64,000 nt of DNA, from assembly GCA_030601845.1 (NCBI GenBank), contig JAUWAY010000009.1, positions 1 through 64,000 of the forward strand, in the 5' to 3' direction. The translations under genes and the position numbers were made by a program. Shown piece after piece: positions 29,630 through 39,393 of the stretch (position 1 is the stretch's first letter; each line of letters starts with the position of its first letter). The stretch comes from Phycisphaerae bacterium. GTDB lineage: Bacteria > Planctomycetota > Phycisphaerae > Sedimentisphaerales > Anaerobacaceae. The notes below the pieces were generated by a model. The model ran no database searches, was not told where the DNA came from, and saw nothing but the letters and a program-made list of their open reading frames with translations.

Positions 29630-30061
29630 ATGAGCTGGAAAATATGGTCATTAAAGAAATCACCGTGGGTATTTCACGTTAATACGGGCGCGTGCAATAA
29701 CTGCGATATCGAGATTGTTAATTTGCTAACCCCCAAGTTTGACGTGGAGAGGTTTGGTATCAAATTAGTTGGCTCGCCTCGACACGCCGACGCCCTGTTA
29801 GTAACGGGCGTAGTAACCCGCCAGGCGGCACCGCGACTGCGGGAGGTGTATCGCCAGACCTCCAAGCCCTGTGTTGTTTTTGCAATGGGCGCATGTGCCT
29901 GCGACACAGGAATATTCAGAAGCGGTTATCATGTCGTCGGGCCGGTAGATAAAATAATCAGAGAAATTGACCCAAATGCGATTATCGCCTACGTGCCGGG
30001 CTGTCCGCCGAAGCCGGAAGCGATGATATCCGGCATAGTAAAGGCACTGTCGATCTTATAA
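29630..30061 (+). CDS. Group 4 [NiFe]-hydrogenase small subunit (NuoB/EchC/MbhJ-like)
   Basis: 'NTGACNNCDIEIVNLLTPKFDVERFG', 'GACACDTGIF', 'VPGCPPKPEAMI'. Confidence 0.92.
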   Translation: MSWKIWSLKKSPWVFHVNTGACNNCDIEIVNLLTPKFDVERFGIKLVGSPRHADALLVTGVVTRQAAPRLREVYRQTSKPCVVFAMGACACDTGIFRSGYHVVGPVDKIIREIDPNAIIAYVPGCPPKPEAMISGIVKALSIL

Positions 30062-30079
30062 AAGTGCCTAAAGTTAAAA
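30061..30079 (+). repeat. Solo AAAGTGNNCT repeat immediately after the small-subunit stop codon
   Basis: aaagtgcctaaagttaaaa. Confidence 0.65.
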
Positions 30080-30103
30080 AATACTAAATACGCGATACGA
30101 AAT

Positions 30104-31825
30104 ATGAATCAGGAAGAACTGAACAACAAGCTGTTGGAAATAAAGGATAAGCTCACAGCAGTTGAGCAGCCGGCAGACAATAGAATATATCTTGCCTGTG
30201 AGGCCGAAAACGCTTACGCCGTCAACAAGTTTCTGTTTGAAGATGTGCCTTTGAGGTTTGTAATTGCTACGGGCATTGATTCTGACGATTGCTTTGAAGT
30301 TCTCTACCATTATGCGTATGATGAAACCGGCTGCATGATTACTCTAAAAGTTTTCATCCGTGACCGGGAAAACCCGACGATTGAGTCCATCGCGCCGTTT
30401 TTGCCGGGCGCAGAGTGGATAGAAAGAGAGATTCACGACATTCTGGGAATCGAGTTCAAAAATCATCCTGATATGAGGCGGCTAATCCTGGCTGACGACT
30501 GGCCCGAGGGCGTTTATCCATTGAGAAAAGATGCGAAAGGGCCGGCAGAACGCCCGGATGGCGAGCCATCGACTCGTCCAACCATCCAGACGCAATCGCC
30601 CGCCCGGCGAACCGTCCCACTGGCGAAACCGGTTATTGCAGTCGGGCCGTTTCATCCACTGCAGGAAGAGATGGAGTTTTTCCAGCTAACCGTCGATGGC
30701 GAAATCGTAACGGATATTGATATGAGAATATCTTATAACCATCGCGGCATAGAAAAAATCAGCGAATCGCTGCAATTTGACCAGGTGGCGTTTTTGGTTT
30801 CTCGCGTATGCGGAATTTGTTCGGCCTCGCATCCCTTAGCTTACGTGCAGGCGGTGGAAGAGCTTGCCGGTGTAAAGCCGCCTGAGCGTGCCCTGTATGT
30901 GCGAACGATTATCAACGAGCTTGAACGCATCCACAGCCATATTCTCTGGGTAGGCCTGGCAGGGCACTTTATCGGCTATGATACCGTCTTTATGTGGGCA
31001 TGGAAATATCGTGAGCCGGTGCTTGATTTACTGGAGGAAATCACCGGCAATAGAAACAACTATGGCAACGTCAAGGTTGGCGGCTGTCGTGAGGATATTC
31101 CCAATGAGCTAAAGCCCAAGATACTAAAAGAGATGGACAAGCTCGAAAAAAAGATGGATATGCTCACCAAAGCAGTGCTTGATGACCCTGTTCTTCATGC
31201 TCGGCTAAAAGGTGTAGGCGTGTTGAGCAAAGAGGATGCTATCAAATATGCGGTAACGGGGCCGACAGCCCGGGGCAGTGGAGTCGCCATTGATGTAAGA
31301 CGCGATGACCCCTACGCTTTATACGGTGACTTGGACTGGAATGTAATTAGCCAACCGCAAGGTGACGTTTTTGCCAAGGCCGTTGTTCGTCTTCTGGAAG
31401 TATTTGAATCTATCAAAATGATAAGGCAGGCCGTAAAAAGGATTCCTGACGGACCTATCGCTGTAGAGGTCAAGGAAATCCCGCCTGGCGAAGGGGTCGG
31501 ACACGTTGAGGCACCAAGAGGTGAGACGTTCCATTACGTCCGCAGCGACGGTGGCAACAGGCCGGTCCGACACAAGATAAGAGCACCGAGTTTTGTTAAT
31601 GTCCCTTCGTTCAGGGCCTCGTGCATCGGTGAACACATTGCTGATGTTACGATTACACTCGCAGCGGTTGACCCCTGTTACAGCTGCACCGAGAGATTGG
31701 CTGTTGTTGACCAGCATAGCAATGTTATACACGACTATGAAGCATTGCTGCGATTGAGTCGCGATAAAACAGCACAAATAAGGAAGGAACTCGGCACGCA
31801 GGGAATAAAGATGGAGGATTTATAA
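30104..31825 (+). CDS. Group 4 [NiFe]-hydrogenase large subunit, fused NuoC-NuoD type (MbhK-MbhL-like)
   Basis: 'RVCGICSASHPLAYV' (L1) and 'DPCYSCTER' (L2) CxxC motifs retained; N-terminal NuoC-like domain. Confidence 0.93.
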   Translation: MNQEELNNKLLEIKDKLTAVEQPADNRIYLACEAENAYAVNKFLFEDVPLRFVIATGIDSDDCFEVLYHYAYDETGCMITLKVFIRDRENPTIESIAPFLPGAEWIEREIHDILGIEFKNHPDMRRLILADDWPEGVYPLRKDAKGPAERPDGEPSTRPTIQTQSPARRTVPLAKPVIAVGPFHPLQEEMEFFQLTVDGEIVTDIDMRISYNHRGIEKISESLQFDQVAFLVSRVCGICSASHPLAYVQAVEELAGVKPPERALYVRTIINELERIHSHILWVGLAGHFIGYDTVFMWAWKYREPVLDLLEEITGNRNNYGNVKVGGCREDIPNELKPKILKEMDKLEKKMDMLTKAVLDDPVLHARLKGVGVLSKEDAIKYAVTGPTARGSGVAIDVRRDDPYALYGDLDWNVISQPQGDVFAKAVVRLLEVFESIKMIRQAVKRIPDGPIAVEVKEIPPGEGVGHVEAPRGETFHYVRSDGGNRPVRHKIRAPSFVNVPSFRASCIGEHIADVTITLAAVDPCYSCTERLAVVDQHSNVIHDYEALLRLSRDKTAQIRKELGTQGIKMEDL

Positions 31826-31826
31826 A

Positions 31827-33737
31827 TTGGATAAAACTTTACTTATCCCGCTTACTTATCTATCCCTGGTGTTTTTACCGCTGCTCGCAGGTTTTGTTCT
31901 GTTGTTTTTGCCTAACAGAGTGAAGATAAAGTCCTTCGGCAGGTCATTGACGTTGACTATTTCAGGTTTAACATTTGTATTGGCCATCCTGATATTTGTT
32001 CTCGGCCAATGCAAATCCACTCGGTCTGTTATACCGGTAGACTGGTCTGTTCTACAAATAGAAATAGGCAATCTAAAACTGGACTTGCTGCTGAGCGCCA
32101 AGCCGCTGGGGGCCTTTATATTGATGTTCGCGATGGGTTTCGGCCTTTTGATAACTTTGTACTCGTTAAAATCGATTGGTCCGATGGCGAAACGAGTTAA
32201 TGAATACTACGGTGCCATTCTGCTTACAATAGGCGGCTCAGCGGGGATATTGCTTTCAAATCACTTACTGTTTTTGCTTATTTTCTGGGAGATTGTTACC
32301 GTTTCGCTGTATCTTCTTATAACCACAGGCGGCAAAGGTTCTAATTTCGCAGCGACGAAAAGTTTCGCAATGATAGGGGCATCCGATGCCGCTTTCCTGC
32401 TCGGGATAATGATGGTGTGGGTGCATTCGGGGACACTTGTTATTTCGGATATTAGTCTGGCAGCCACTTCGACACTTCCAATCATAGCTTTCCTACTGCT
32501 TATGACTGCCGCCATTACCAAGGCAGGCGCGTTGCCTTTGCATACCTGGCTGCCGGCCAGTGGTGAATATGCGCCGGTTTCAGTAATGGCTCTGCTGCCC
32601 GCCGCGATAGATAAACTTTTGAGAATTTATCTTCTGGTAATAGTTGTCCGAGGAATGTTCGAGCTCAACTCGGGGGCTTTAAGTGTCATTTTGGCGGTTA
32701 TTGGTGCGGCTACAATTATTATTGCTGCGATGACGGCAATAGTGCAGCATAATATCAAGAAGCTGTTGGCCTACTCTGCAATTAGTCAGGTTGGTTATAT
32801 GGTCTTAGGCATAGCAACGGGGACGGCTGTTGGCCTTGCCGGTGCTGTATTTCATATGTTGAATAATGCAATCTGTAAATGTTGTTTATTCCTTTCGGCG
32901 GGTTCAGTTGAACAGGCAACCGGGACGGCTGATATGGATAAACTCGGCGGGCTGGGCAGAAAAATGCCGCTAACCTTTGCCGCTTTTTTCATTGCGGCGA
33001 TGAGTGTTTCCGGCATTCCGCCGTTCAACGGCTTTGTTTCCAAGTGGATGGTCTATCAAGGCATAATTCAAATGGGAACAGAACAAACCGGCAGCGCAGC
33101 CAAACTATGGCCCGTCTGGCTGCTTGCGGCTGTTTTTGGAAGTGCGCTCACCTTGGCATATTCGGTAAAGATTATACACTCAGTGTTCCTTTCTCGTTTG
33201 CCTTCCAACTTCGGCGATGTAAAAGAAGTTTCGCTGCCTATGAGGGTTCCGGTGCTTGTACTTGCTTCGCTGTGTGTGTTATTCGGAGTCTTTTATAGAC
33301 AGGTGCTTGAGTGGTTCATTTATCCTGCCTTGAATATAGAACCAGGTACCGCGATTTTCGGCACCTGGGATTCTATTCTTGCTACCAGTCTGATATTAAT
33401 TGGCATTGCTCTTGGTCTGGTCATTTTACTCGTCGGGTTATTGGCAAGAAAGGTCAGAGAAGTGCCCACCTGGACCTGTGGCGAAGTGCAGACTAATGAG
33501 CAAATGATAATACCCGGAACACATTTCTACAAAACGGTTTCGTCCATGGGTGGCTTGAAACAGCTTTATGCCGGCCAGGAAAAAGGCCATTTCGATTTGT
33601 ATAATCAAGGTGGAAGGGTGGGGCTGGCCCTGACAGAATTTCTGCGGTGGCTCCATTCCGGAGTTCTGCCTATGTATTTGACCTGGGTAACTCTGGGATT
33701 ACTGGTGATTCTATTTGTAGTTTGCAAGATTTGGTAA
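31827..33737 (+). CDS. Proton-conducting antiporter-like subunit (NuoL/HyfB/MrpA-N-like)
   Basis: 636 aa multi-TM, 'KAGALPLHTWLPASGEYAPVSVMALLPA', 'KKLLAYSAISQVGYMVLG'; TTG start. Confidence 0.88.
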   Translation: MDKTLLIPLTYLSLVFLPLLAGFVLLFLPNRVKIKSFGRSLTLTISGLTFVLAILIFVLGQCKSTRSVIPVDWSVLQIEIGNLKLDLLLSAKPLGAFILMFAMGFGLLITLYSLKSIGPMAKRVNEYYGAILLTIGGSAGILLSNHLLFLLIFWEIVTVSLYLLITTGGKGSNFAATKSFAMIGASDAAFLLGIMMVWVHSGTLVISDISLAATSTLPIIAFLLLMTAAITKAGALPLHTWLPASGEYAPVSVMALLPAAIDKLLRIYLLVIVVRGMFELNSGALSVILAVIGAATIIIAAMTAIVQHNIKKLLAYSAISQVGYMVLGIATGTAVGLAGAVFHMLNNAICKCCLFLSAGSVEQATGTADMDKLGGLGRKMPLTFAAFFIAAMSVSGIPPFNGFVSKWMVYQGIIQMGTEQTGSAAKLWPVWLLAAVFGSALTLAYSVKIIHSVFLSRLPSNFGDVKEVSLPMRVPVLVLASLCVLFGVFYRQVLEWFIYPALNIEPGTAIFGTWDSILATSLILIGIALGLVILLVGLLARKVREVPTWTCGEVQTNEQMIIPGTHFYKTVSSMGGLKQLYAGQEKGHFDLYNQGGRVGLALTEFLRWLHSGVLPMYLTWVTLGLLVILFVVCKIW

Positions 33738-33755
33738 TGGAAAAAAGAAGGATCA

Positions 33756-33884
33756 GCCACGAAGACACAAAGGCACAAAGAAATTAAACTTGTCCCAGCG
33801 AAAGCGGGGAACTAAAAAGAGACTGGATTCCTGCTTCCGCAGGAATGACATCTAACCTTGGTGTCTTGGTGCCTTCGTGGCAAA
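33756..33884. repeat. Composite inverted repeat (MITE-like) with an internal REP-like palindrome
   Basis: Left 'gccacgaagacacaaaggcacaaag', centre 'gattcctgcttccgcaggaatgac', right 'ccttggtgtcttggtgccttcgtggc' (inverted). Confidence 0.65.
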
Positions 33885-33900
33885 AAAGAGAGCAGTTGAT

Positions 33901-34452
33901 ATGGCTATATTCTACATTTTACTGCTGTTTATAATAACCGCAGCGATTATCGCGGTCGAAACCAAAAATCTGCTAAGCGCTGTAATCTGCGTTGGGGCTA
34001 TCGGTTTTGGCGCTTCTCTGATGTTCTTGTTTTTACGCGCACCGGATATTGCAATAACTCAGATTGTGGTGGAAGTTTTAGGTTTGATTATCCTGATTCG
34101 TGTCTGCATCTCTCGCGAGCTGACTTTTATCAGTGGTCCCAGGGAATTTTTCGCAGTGGTTGTCTCGGTGGTAATTATCTTCGCGATTTTCCTGGCCGGC
34201 ATAAAAGTTCTCGAGACGTTGCCTGCCTTCGGGACGCCGATTTTTGCCGAGGTTCCTGACGCCGCTTCACAAACGTACGTCGAAGAAGGGTTACGGAAAA
34301 CCGGAGCGGCCAATCTCGTGGCCTCGGTGATTCTGGATTTCCGTGCCTACGATACTCTCGGCGAGGCAACGGTGCTGTTTACCGCGATTATCGGCGCAAC
34401 CGTTATATTACGAAAAAAGACTAAAAAATTGCTGGAGGAACCGGACGTATGA
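33901..34452 (+). CDS. MbhD/MbhE-like (MrpA C-terminal, DUF4040-type) subunit
   Basis: 'LRAPDIAITQIVVEVLGLIILIRV' and 'LDFRAYDTLGEATVLFTAIIGATVIL'. ORF track starts at 33877. Confidence 0.85.
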   Translation: MAIFYILLLFIITAAIIAVETKNLLSAVICVGAIGFGASLMFLFLRAPDIAITQIVVEVLGLIILIRVCISRELTFISGPREFFAVVVSVVIIFAIFLAGIKVLETLPAFGTPIFAEVPDAASQTYVEEGLRKTGAANLVASVILDFRAYDTLGEATVLFTAIIGATVILRKKTKKLLEEPDV

Positions 34453-34907
34453 AGGGTATGACAATAATAGTAAAAATCATCAGCGGTTGGGTCAAGGTGC
34501 TGATTTTCCTCTTTGGTATTTACATTATTCTTTTCGGCCATCTTACGCCGGGCGGCGGCTTTGCCGGCGGCGTGATTCTGGCTTCTTGCTATGTACTGCT
34601 TATGTTAGCATTCGGCAGAGAATTTGTAGAAGAAAATCTCCCACTGCCGCTTGCCTCGAAGCTTGATTGCGTAGGGGCGCTTGCATTTGCCGTAATAGCA
34701 ATTTTGGGACTGGTTCTTGGCGGTTCCTTCTTCATCAATTTCCTCTATCAAAAGTATTTACCTGGAGAAGCCTTGAACCTTATCAGTGCAGGCACTATAC
34801 CCCTGTCGAATCTTGCTATTGGCCTGAAGGTTGCTACGTCACTATTTCTTGTAATTCTTGTCCTTTCGATGTTCAGGCCTGATATGTCAGGTGATAAAAA
34901 GGAGTAA
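34449..34907 (+). CDS. Na+/H+ antiporter subunit B-like (MrpB/MnhB)
   Basis: 'LFGHLTPGGGFAGGVILAS'. Confidence 0.88.
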   Translation: MKGMTIIVKIISGWVKVLIFLFGIYIILFGHLTPGGGFAGGVILASCYVLLMLAFGREFVEENLPLPLASKLDCVGALAFAVIAILGLVLGGSFFINFLYQKYLPGEALNLISAGTIPLSNLAIGLKVATSLFLVILVLSMFRPDMSGDKKE

Positions 34908-34912
34908 AACCG

Positions 34913-35281
34913 ATGCCTTATGCGTTATGCTTTTTATTGTTTGTGATTGGGCTGTATTGTGCAGTCGTCAAAAAGAATATGGTTAAGATTGTAATCGGTA
35001 TTATGGTTATGGAGTATGCCGTCAATCTTTTCCTGATTATGCTCGGCTATCGCTTCGGTGGAAAAGCTCCGATTGTTGTCGAGGAAGATATAGTTGGTGC
35101 CGGTGGTCAGCTCAGCAGCTTGTTTATAAACAGCAGCGTTGACCCGCTACCCCAGGCACTTGTGCTTACCGCAATTGTTATCAGTCTGGGCTCTTTGGCA
35201 CTTATGATTTCGATATGCATCAGAACCTACGAAAGATACGGCACCTTCGACATCACTGAGATAAGGAGACTAAAAGGATGA
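34913..35281 (+). CDS. Na+/H+ antiporter subunit C-like (MrpC/NuoK)
   Basis: 'DPLPQALVLTAIVISLGSLALMI'. Confidence 0.9.
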   Translation: MPYALCFLLFVIGLYCAVVKKNMVKIVIGIMVMEYAVNLFLIMLGYRFGGKAPIVVEEDIVGAGGQLSSLFINSSVDPLPQALVLTAIVISLGSLALMISICIRTYERYGTFDITEIRRLKG

Positions 35282-35550
35282 GTCCCGCCCCTCAGAGATG
35301 GTTTTACGTATATTTGCTAAAAAGTAAAAGAGATAGCTCAATTTATATTGGGTGCACCTCAAATCTGAATAAAAGATTAGAAGAGCACAAAGAAGGGAAA
35401 GTCTATTCGACGAAAAAGATGTTACCTATTGAACTTATATATTTCGAGGCATTTAGGTCCAGGAAAGCAGCCTTTGAAAGAGAAAAAAGGCTTAAACACT
35501 ATAGTAGTGCTTTAAGGCATTTGAAATTGAGGATTGGAGGGACGGGATGA
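35278..35550 (+). CDS. Small GIY-YIG nuclease-family protein inserted in the hydrogenase/Mrp operon
   Basis: 'RWFYVYLLKSKRDSSIYIGCTSNLNKRLEEHKEGKVYSTKK...FEREKRLKHYSS'; ATGA overlaps with both neighbours. Confidence 0.92.
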   Translation: MSPAPQRWFYVYLLKSKRDSSIYIGCTSNLNKRLEEHKEGKVYSTKKMLPIELIYFEAFRSRKAAFEREKRLKHYSSALRHLKLRIGGTG

Positions 35551-37058
35551 GCGTACCACTGCCTGTTTTTGTTGCTATTCCTTTGGTAACGGCATTTTTG
35601 CTTCCAATTTTCGGTAAAAAGGGCAAAAACGCTGCAACGGTTTTGGCCAATTTAGCAACCATTTCGCTGCTGGTATTGGCTGTTGCCTCCATCGGCCGAA
35701 CCGGCGTCTATGAAATAGGCAAGTGGCCCATTCCGCTTGGAATAAATCTTGTCCTTGACGGCTTGAGTTCTCTTTTGCTTTTGGCTATTGGTGTTGTCAG
35801 CACCGCTGCGATGCTCTTTAGCGTCAGATATATGGAACAATACACCGCTAAATCAAAATACCTGAGCTTATTTATGCTTATGGTCGCAGGTATGAACGGC
35901 GTGGTGCTCTCCGGAGACATCTTCAATCTGTTTGTCTTTTTGGAGATTGCCTCACTCGCGTCCTATGCGCTGGTCGGCTTTGGCTGCGAGCACGAAGAGC
36001 TCGAGGCATCCTTTAAGTATATGGTCCTGGGCAGTATCGGTTCTATATTTGTTCTTTTTGCCGTCGCCCTTGTTTATGGTAACACCGGCTCGCTTAATAT
36101 GGCCTATATCTCAAAAGCGATTGCAAGCGGCGGCTTAAATGCCGGCCTCGGCTTTGCGCTGGCTTTGTTTATCGCCGGCTTCGGCTTAAAAGCTGCTCTG
36201 GTGCCGTTCCACGCCTGGCTGCCCGATGCACACCCATCGGCCCCTGCTCCGATTTCGGCAATGCTCTCCGGCGTGCTCATAAAAGCACTCGGCGTTTATG
36301 CCCTTGCCCGCATAGTTTTCAATGTTTTCGGCATTACTGTTCAATTAGGCTGGCTCTTAACTGTCCTGGGCATCTTGAGTATGGTTACCGGCGCATTTTT
36401 AGCCATAGGACAATGGGATATAAAGCGACTTATGGCCTATTCGAGTATTAGCCAGTTGGGCTACGTAGTCCTCGGCCTGGGCCTTGGCGGACTTATCATT
36501 GCAAGAGGCCAAAATTTGGCCTGGGCTTCCCTGGCTATCCTTGGTGGACTGTTCCATCTTGTCAATCACGCTGTCTATAAGTCCCTGTTGTTCTTGACCA
36601 GCGGCTCGATCCAAATGGCAACCGGCACCAGGGATCTCAAGCAGATGGGCGGACTCGCCGAGAAAATGCCTGTAACGCGCGCTACCTGCACCGTCGCATC
36701 GGCATCCGTTGCCGGCATTCCGCCCTTTAGCGGGTTCTGGAGCAAGCTGATTCTGGTATTCGCAGCAATTCAGGCTGGATTTTACTGGGTTGCAGCAATA
36801 ATCGTTTTTGTCAGTTTATGCACCTTAATTATGTATTTGAAGGTTCAAAGATATGCCTTCCTGGGCGAGCTGCCGGAAAATCTACAGCAAACAAAAGAAT
36901 CCAGAGGTTCTATGCTCGTCGCTATGGTATTCTTAGCCTGCTTATGTGTGCTGATGGGATTACTGCTGGTGCCGGCTTTGAGGTGCAATATTCTTGAGCC
37001 TGCTGTAAAAGTATTGACGGATGGTGTTTCGTATTCGGCTAACGTAATTGGGATGTAA
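35547..37058 (+). CDS. Na+/H+ antiporter subunit D-like (MrpD/MbhH)
   Basis: 503 aa, 'KAALVPFHAWLPDAHPSAPAPISAMLSG', 'KRLMAYSSISQLGYVVLG'. Confidence 0.92.
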   Translation: MSVPLPVFVAIPLVTAFLLPIFGKKGKNAATVLANLATISLLVLAVASIGRTGVYEIGKWPIPLGINLVLDGLSSLLLLAIGVVSTAAMLFSVRYMEQYTAKSKYLSLFMLMVAGMNGVVLSGDIFNLFVFLEIASLASYALVGFGCEHEELEASFKYMVLGSIGSIFVLFAVALVYGNTGSLNMAYISKAIASGGLNAGLGFALALFIAGFGLKAALVPFHAWLPDAHPSAPAPISAMLSGVLIKALGVYALARIVFNVFGITVQLGWLLTVLGILSMVTGAFLAIGQWDIKRLMAYSSISQLGYVVLGLGLGGLIIARGQNLAWASLAILGGLFHLVNHAVYKSLLFLTSGSIQMATGTRDLKQMGGLAEKMPVTRATCTVASASVAGIPPFSGFWSKLILVFAAIQAGFYWVAAIIVFVSLCTLIMYLKVQRYAFLGELPENLQQTKESRGSMLVAMVFLACLCVLMGLLLVPALRCNILEPAVKVLTDGVSYSANVIGM

Positions 37059-37073
37059 TGAAAGTGTAAAGAT

Positions 37074-37577
37074 ATGAGGCGACTGATTTATTTTATTTTG
37101 GCTTTTGTTATCTGGATTCTGCTGACCTGGCCTTTTGTTGACGGCAAAATTGACATCCAGGTTACAGTGGCAGGCGTGATAGCTTCTGCTGTGGTTTCGG
37201 TTCTGTTCTCCGAAATTTTGCCTAAGGAACATCGCGTTTTTATTTCGCCGGTGCGGGTGTTTTGGGCTTTGGTTTATCTGCCGGTATTCTTCTATTATAT
37301 GATAAAGGCTAATTTTGACGTCGTCTATCGCGCCCTGCACCCAAAAATGCCGATAAAACCCGGAATCGTAAAAATAAAAACTACTCTTAAAACAGAATCC
37401 GGCATCACCGCACTGGCAAATTCCATCACTCTCACCCCGGGGACTTTGACCGTGGATTTGACAGATGACGGCTTTTTGTATGTTCACTGGATTAATGTGA
37501 AATCCGACGATATCGAGCAGGCAACCAAACTTATTGCCCGAAGATTCGAGTGGTTTTTGCAGAAAATTTTCGAATAG
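37074..37577 (+). CDS. Na+/H+ antiporter subunit E-like (MrpE)
   Basis: 'LANSITLTPGTLTVDLTDDGFLYVHWI'. Confidence 0.92.
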   Translation: MRRLIYFILAFVIWILLTWPFVDGKIDIQVTVAGVIASAVVSVLFSEILPKEHRVFISPVRVFWALVYLPVFFYYMIKANFDVVYRALHPKMPIKPGIVKIKTTLKTESGITALANSITLTPGTLTVDLTDDGFLYVHWINVKSDDIEQATKLIARRFEWFLQKIFE

Positions 37578-37589
37578 AAAGAGGTAACT

Positions 37590-37847
37590 ATGATAACATC
37601 ATTTTATATCGGCTTGTTCGTATGTTGTTTCTTGTGCCTGTACCGGATAGGTCGCGGCCCCAGCGCCCCCGACAGAACCGTAGCTATTGATATATTAGGT
37701 ATCGTCATAGTGGGGTTCTGTGCCATTATCGGGCTGGCGACAAAAAAGGATTTTTATCTCAATGTCGCTCTTGCCTGGGCACTGTTAAGCTTCATCGGCA
37801 CTATAGCACTGGCAAAGTTTTTGGAGGGTAGAAGTTTCGATGACTGA
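37590..37847 (+). CDS. Na+/H+ antiporter subunit F-like (MrpF)
   Basis: 'YRIGRGPSAPDRTVAIDILGI'. Confidence 0.92.
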   Translation: MITSFYIGLFVCCFLCLYRIGRGPSAPDRTVAIDILGIVIVGFCAIIGLATKKDFYLNVALAWALLSFIGTIALAKFLEGRSFDD

Positions 37848-38169
37848 TATTATAGGATACATACTGGTAACGATTGGGATTTTGTTTGATATATTCGGCT
37901 GTATAGGCCTGGTTCGCTTTCCTGATGTTTACAACCGCCTGCAGGCCTCAACGAAATGCGTAACTCTCGGCACCATTTTGCTGTTGATAGGCGTCGCCTT
38001 CATCCACGGTTGGGGCTCGATAGCTGCCAAAGCAATAATCTGTGCAGTGTTTATATTGATAACCTCACCTACCGCTGCCCACGCAATCGCCAAGGGTGCT
38101 TATGCCTCCGGAGTAAAATTGTGGGAAAAGAGCGTCGTTGACAAATACGCAGAAGAAAGCAAAAAGTAA
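37840..38169 (+). CDS. Na+/H+ antiporter subunit G-like (MrpG)
   Basis: 'GCIGLVRFPDVYNRLQASTKCVTLG', 'TSPTAAHAIAKGAY'. Confidence 0.92.
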   Translation: MTDIIGYILVTIGILFDIFGCIGLVRFPDVYNRLQASTKCVTLGTILLLIGVAFIHGWGSIAAKAIICAVFILITSPTAAHAIAKGAYASGVKLWEKSVVDKYAEESKK

Positions 38170-38186
38170 ATAAAGAGATACAGGTT

Positions 38187-38792
38187 ATGTGGTTACCAAA
38201 GCTACGAGAATTAAAAGAAGCTGTTACGGCGGTCTTTTCGCCACGGTTTACCACCCGGTTTCCCGCTGAGCCCTGCACCGTGCCGGAAAAGTACAGGGGC
38301 AAACCTGAATTCGACCTCGATAGCTGCATCGGCTGCGGTGCGTGTGTAAATGTCTGTCCGACCGAAGCGCTGACTCAAACCGATGACTTAGAAGCCAACC
38401 CGCCCGTAAGAAGAATAACCCATCGGTATGATACCTGCATCTTTTGCGGCAATTGCAGTGAAAATTGCACAACGGAAACAGGCATAAAGCTCTCGAACGA
38501 GTGGGATTTAGCCACTCTAAACAGGGAAGATAGCATCGAAACCCACGAATTCGAACTTCAACTGTGCGAAAAGTGCGGTGCGATAATAGGTGCCAAAAAA
38601 CATCTCATCTGGCTTTACGAAAAGCTCGGCCCATTGGCCTACACCAATCCAACACTATTGATTGCCAAAAGCAGCGAACTAAGTACGAAGCCGCAGGATA
38701 TTCAGCAGCAACCAGATAAAGACGTCCGAACAAGCGATTTTATGCGAATCCTGTGCCCCAAGTGTAAGTGCGAACTAAACATCCAGCTGTAA
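38187..38792 (+). CDS. 4Fe-4S ferredoxin (NuoI/MbhN-like)
   Basis: 'CIGCGACVNVCPTEAL', 'CIFCGNCSENCTTETGI'. Confidence 0.88.
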   Translation: MWLPKLRELKEAVTAVFSPRFTTRFPAEPCTVPEKYRGKPEFDLDSCIGCGACVNVCPTEALTQTDDLEANPPVRRITHRYDTCIFCGNCSENCTTETGIKLSNEWDLATLNREDSIETHEFELQLCEKCGAIIGAKKHLIWLYEKLGPLAYTNPTLLIAKSSELSTKPQDIQQQPDKDVRTSDFMRILCPKCKCELNIQL

Positions 38793-38896
38793 AGCAGTGT
38801 CAGGCCTGCACAACCCAGAACGATGTGGAAGGAGCAAAATTTATTGCTTTAACCGCAGCAAATATGCTATAATTTTGGCAGGAGGCATAGTGTAGA

Positions 38897-39348
<452 letters not shown>

Positions 39349-39393
39349 AATTTCCCTGACCATGGCTTCGGGGTGACGAAAAAACTGGTTGCT

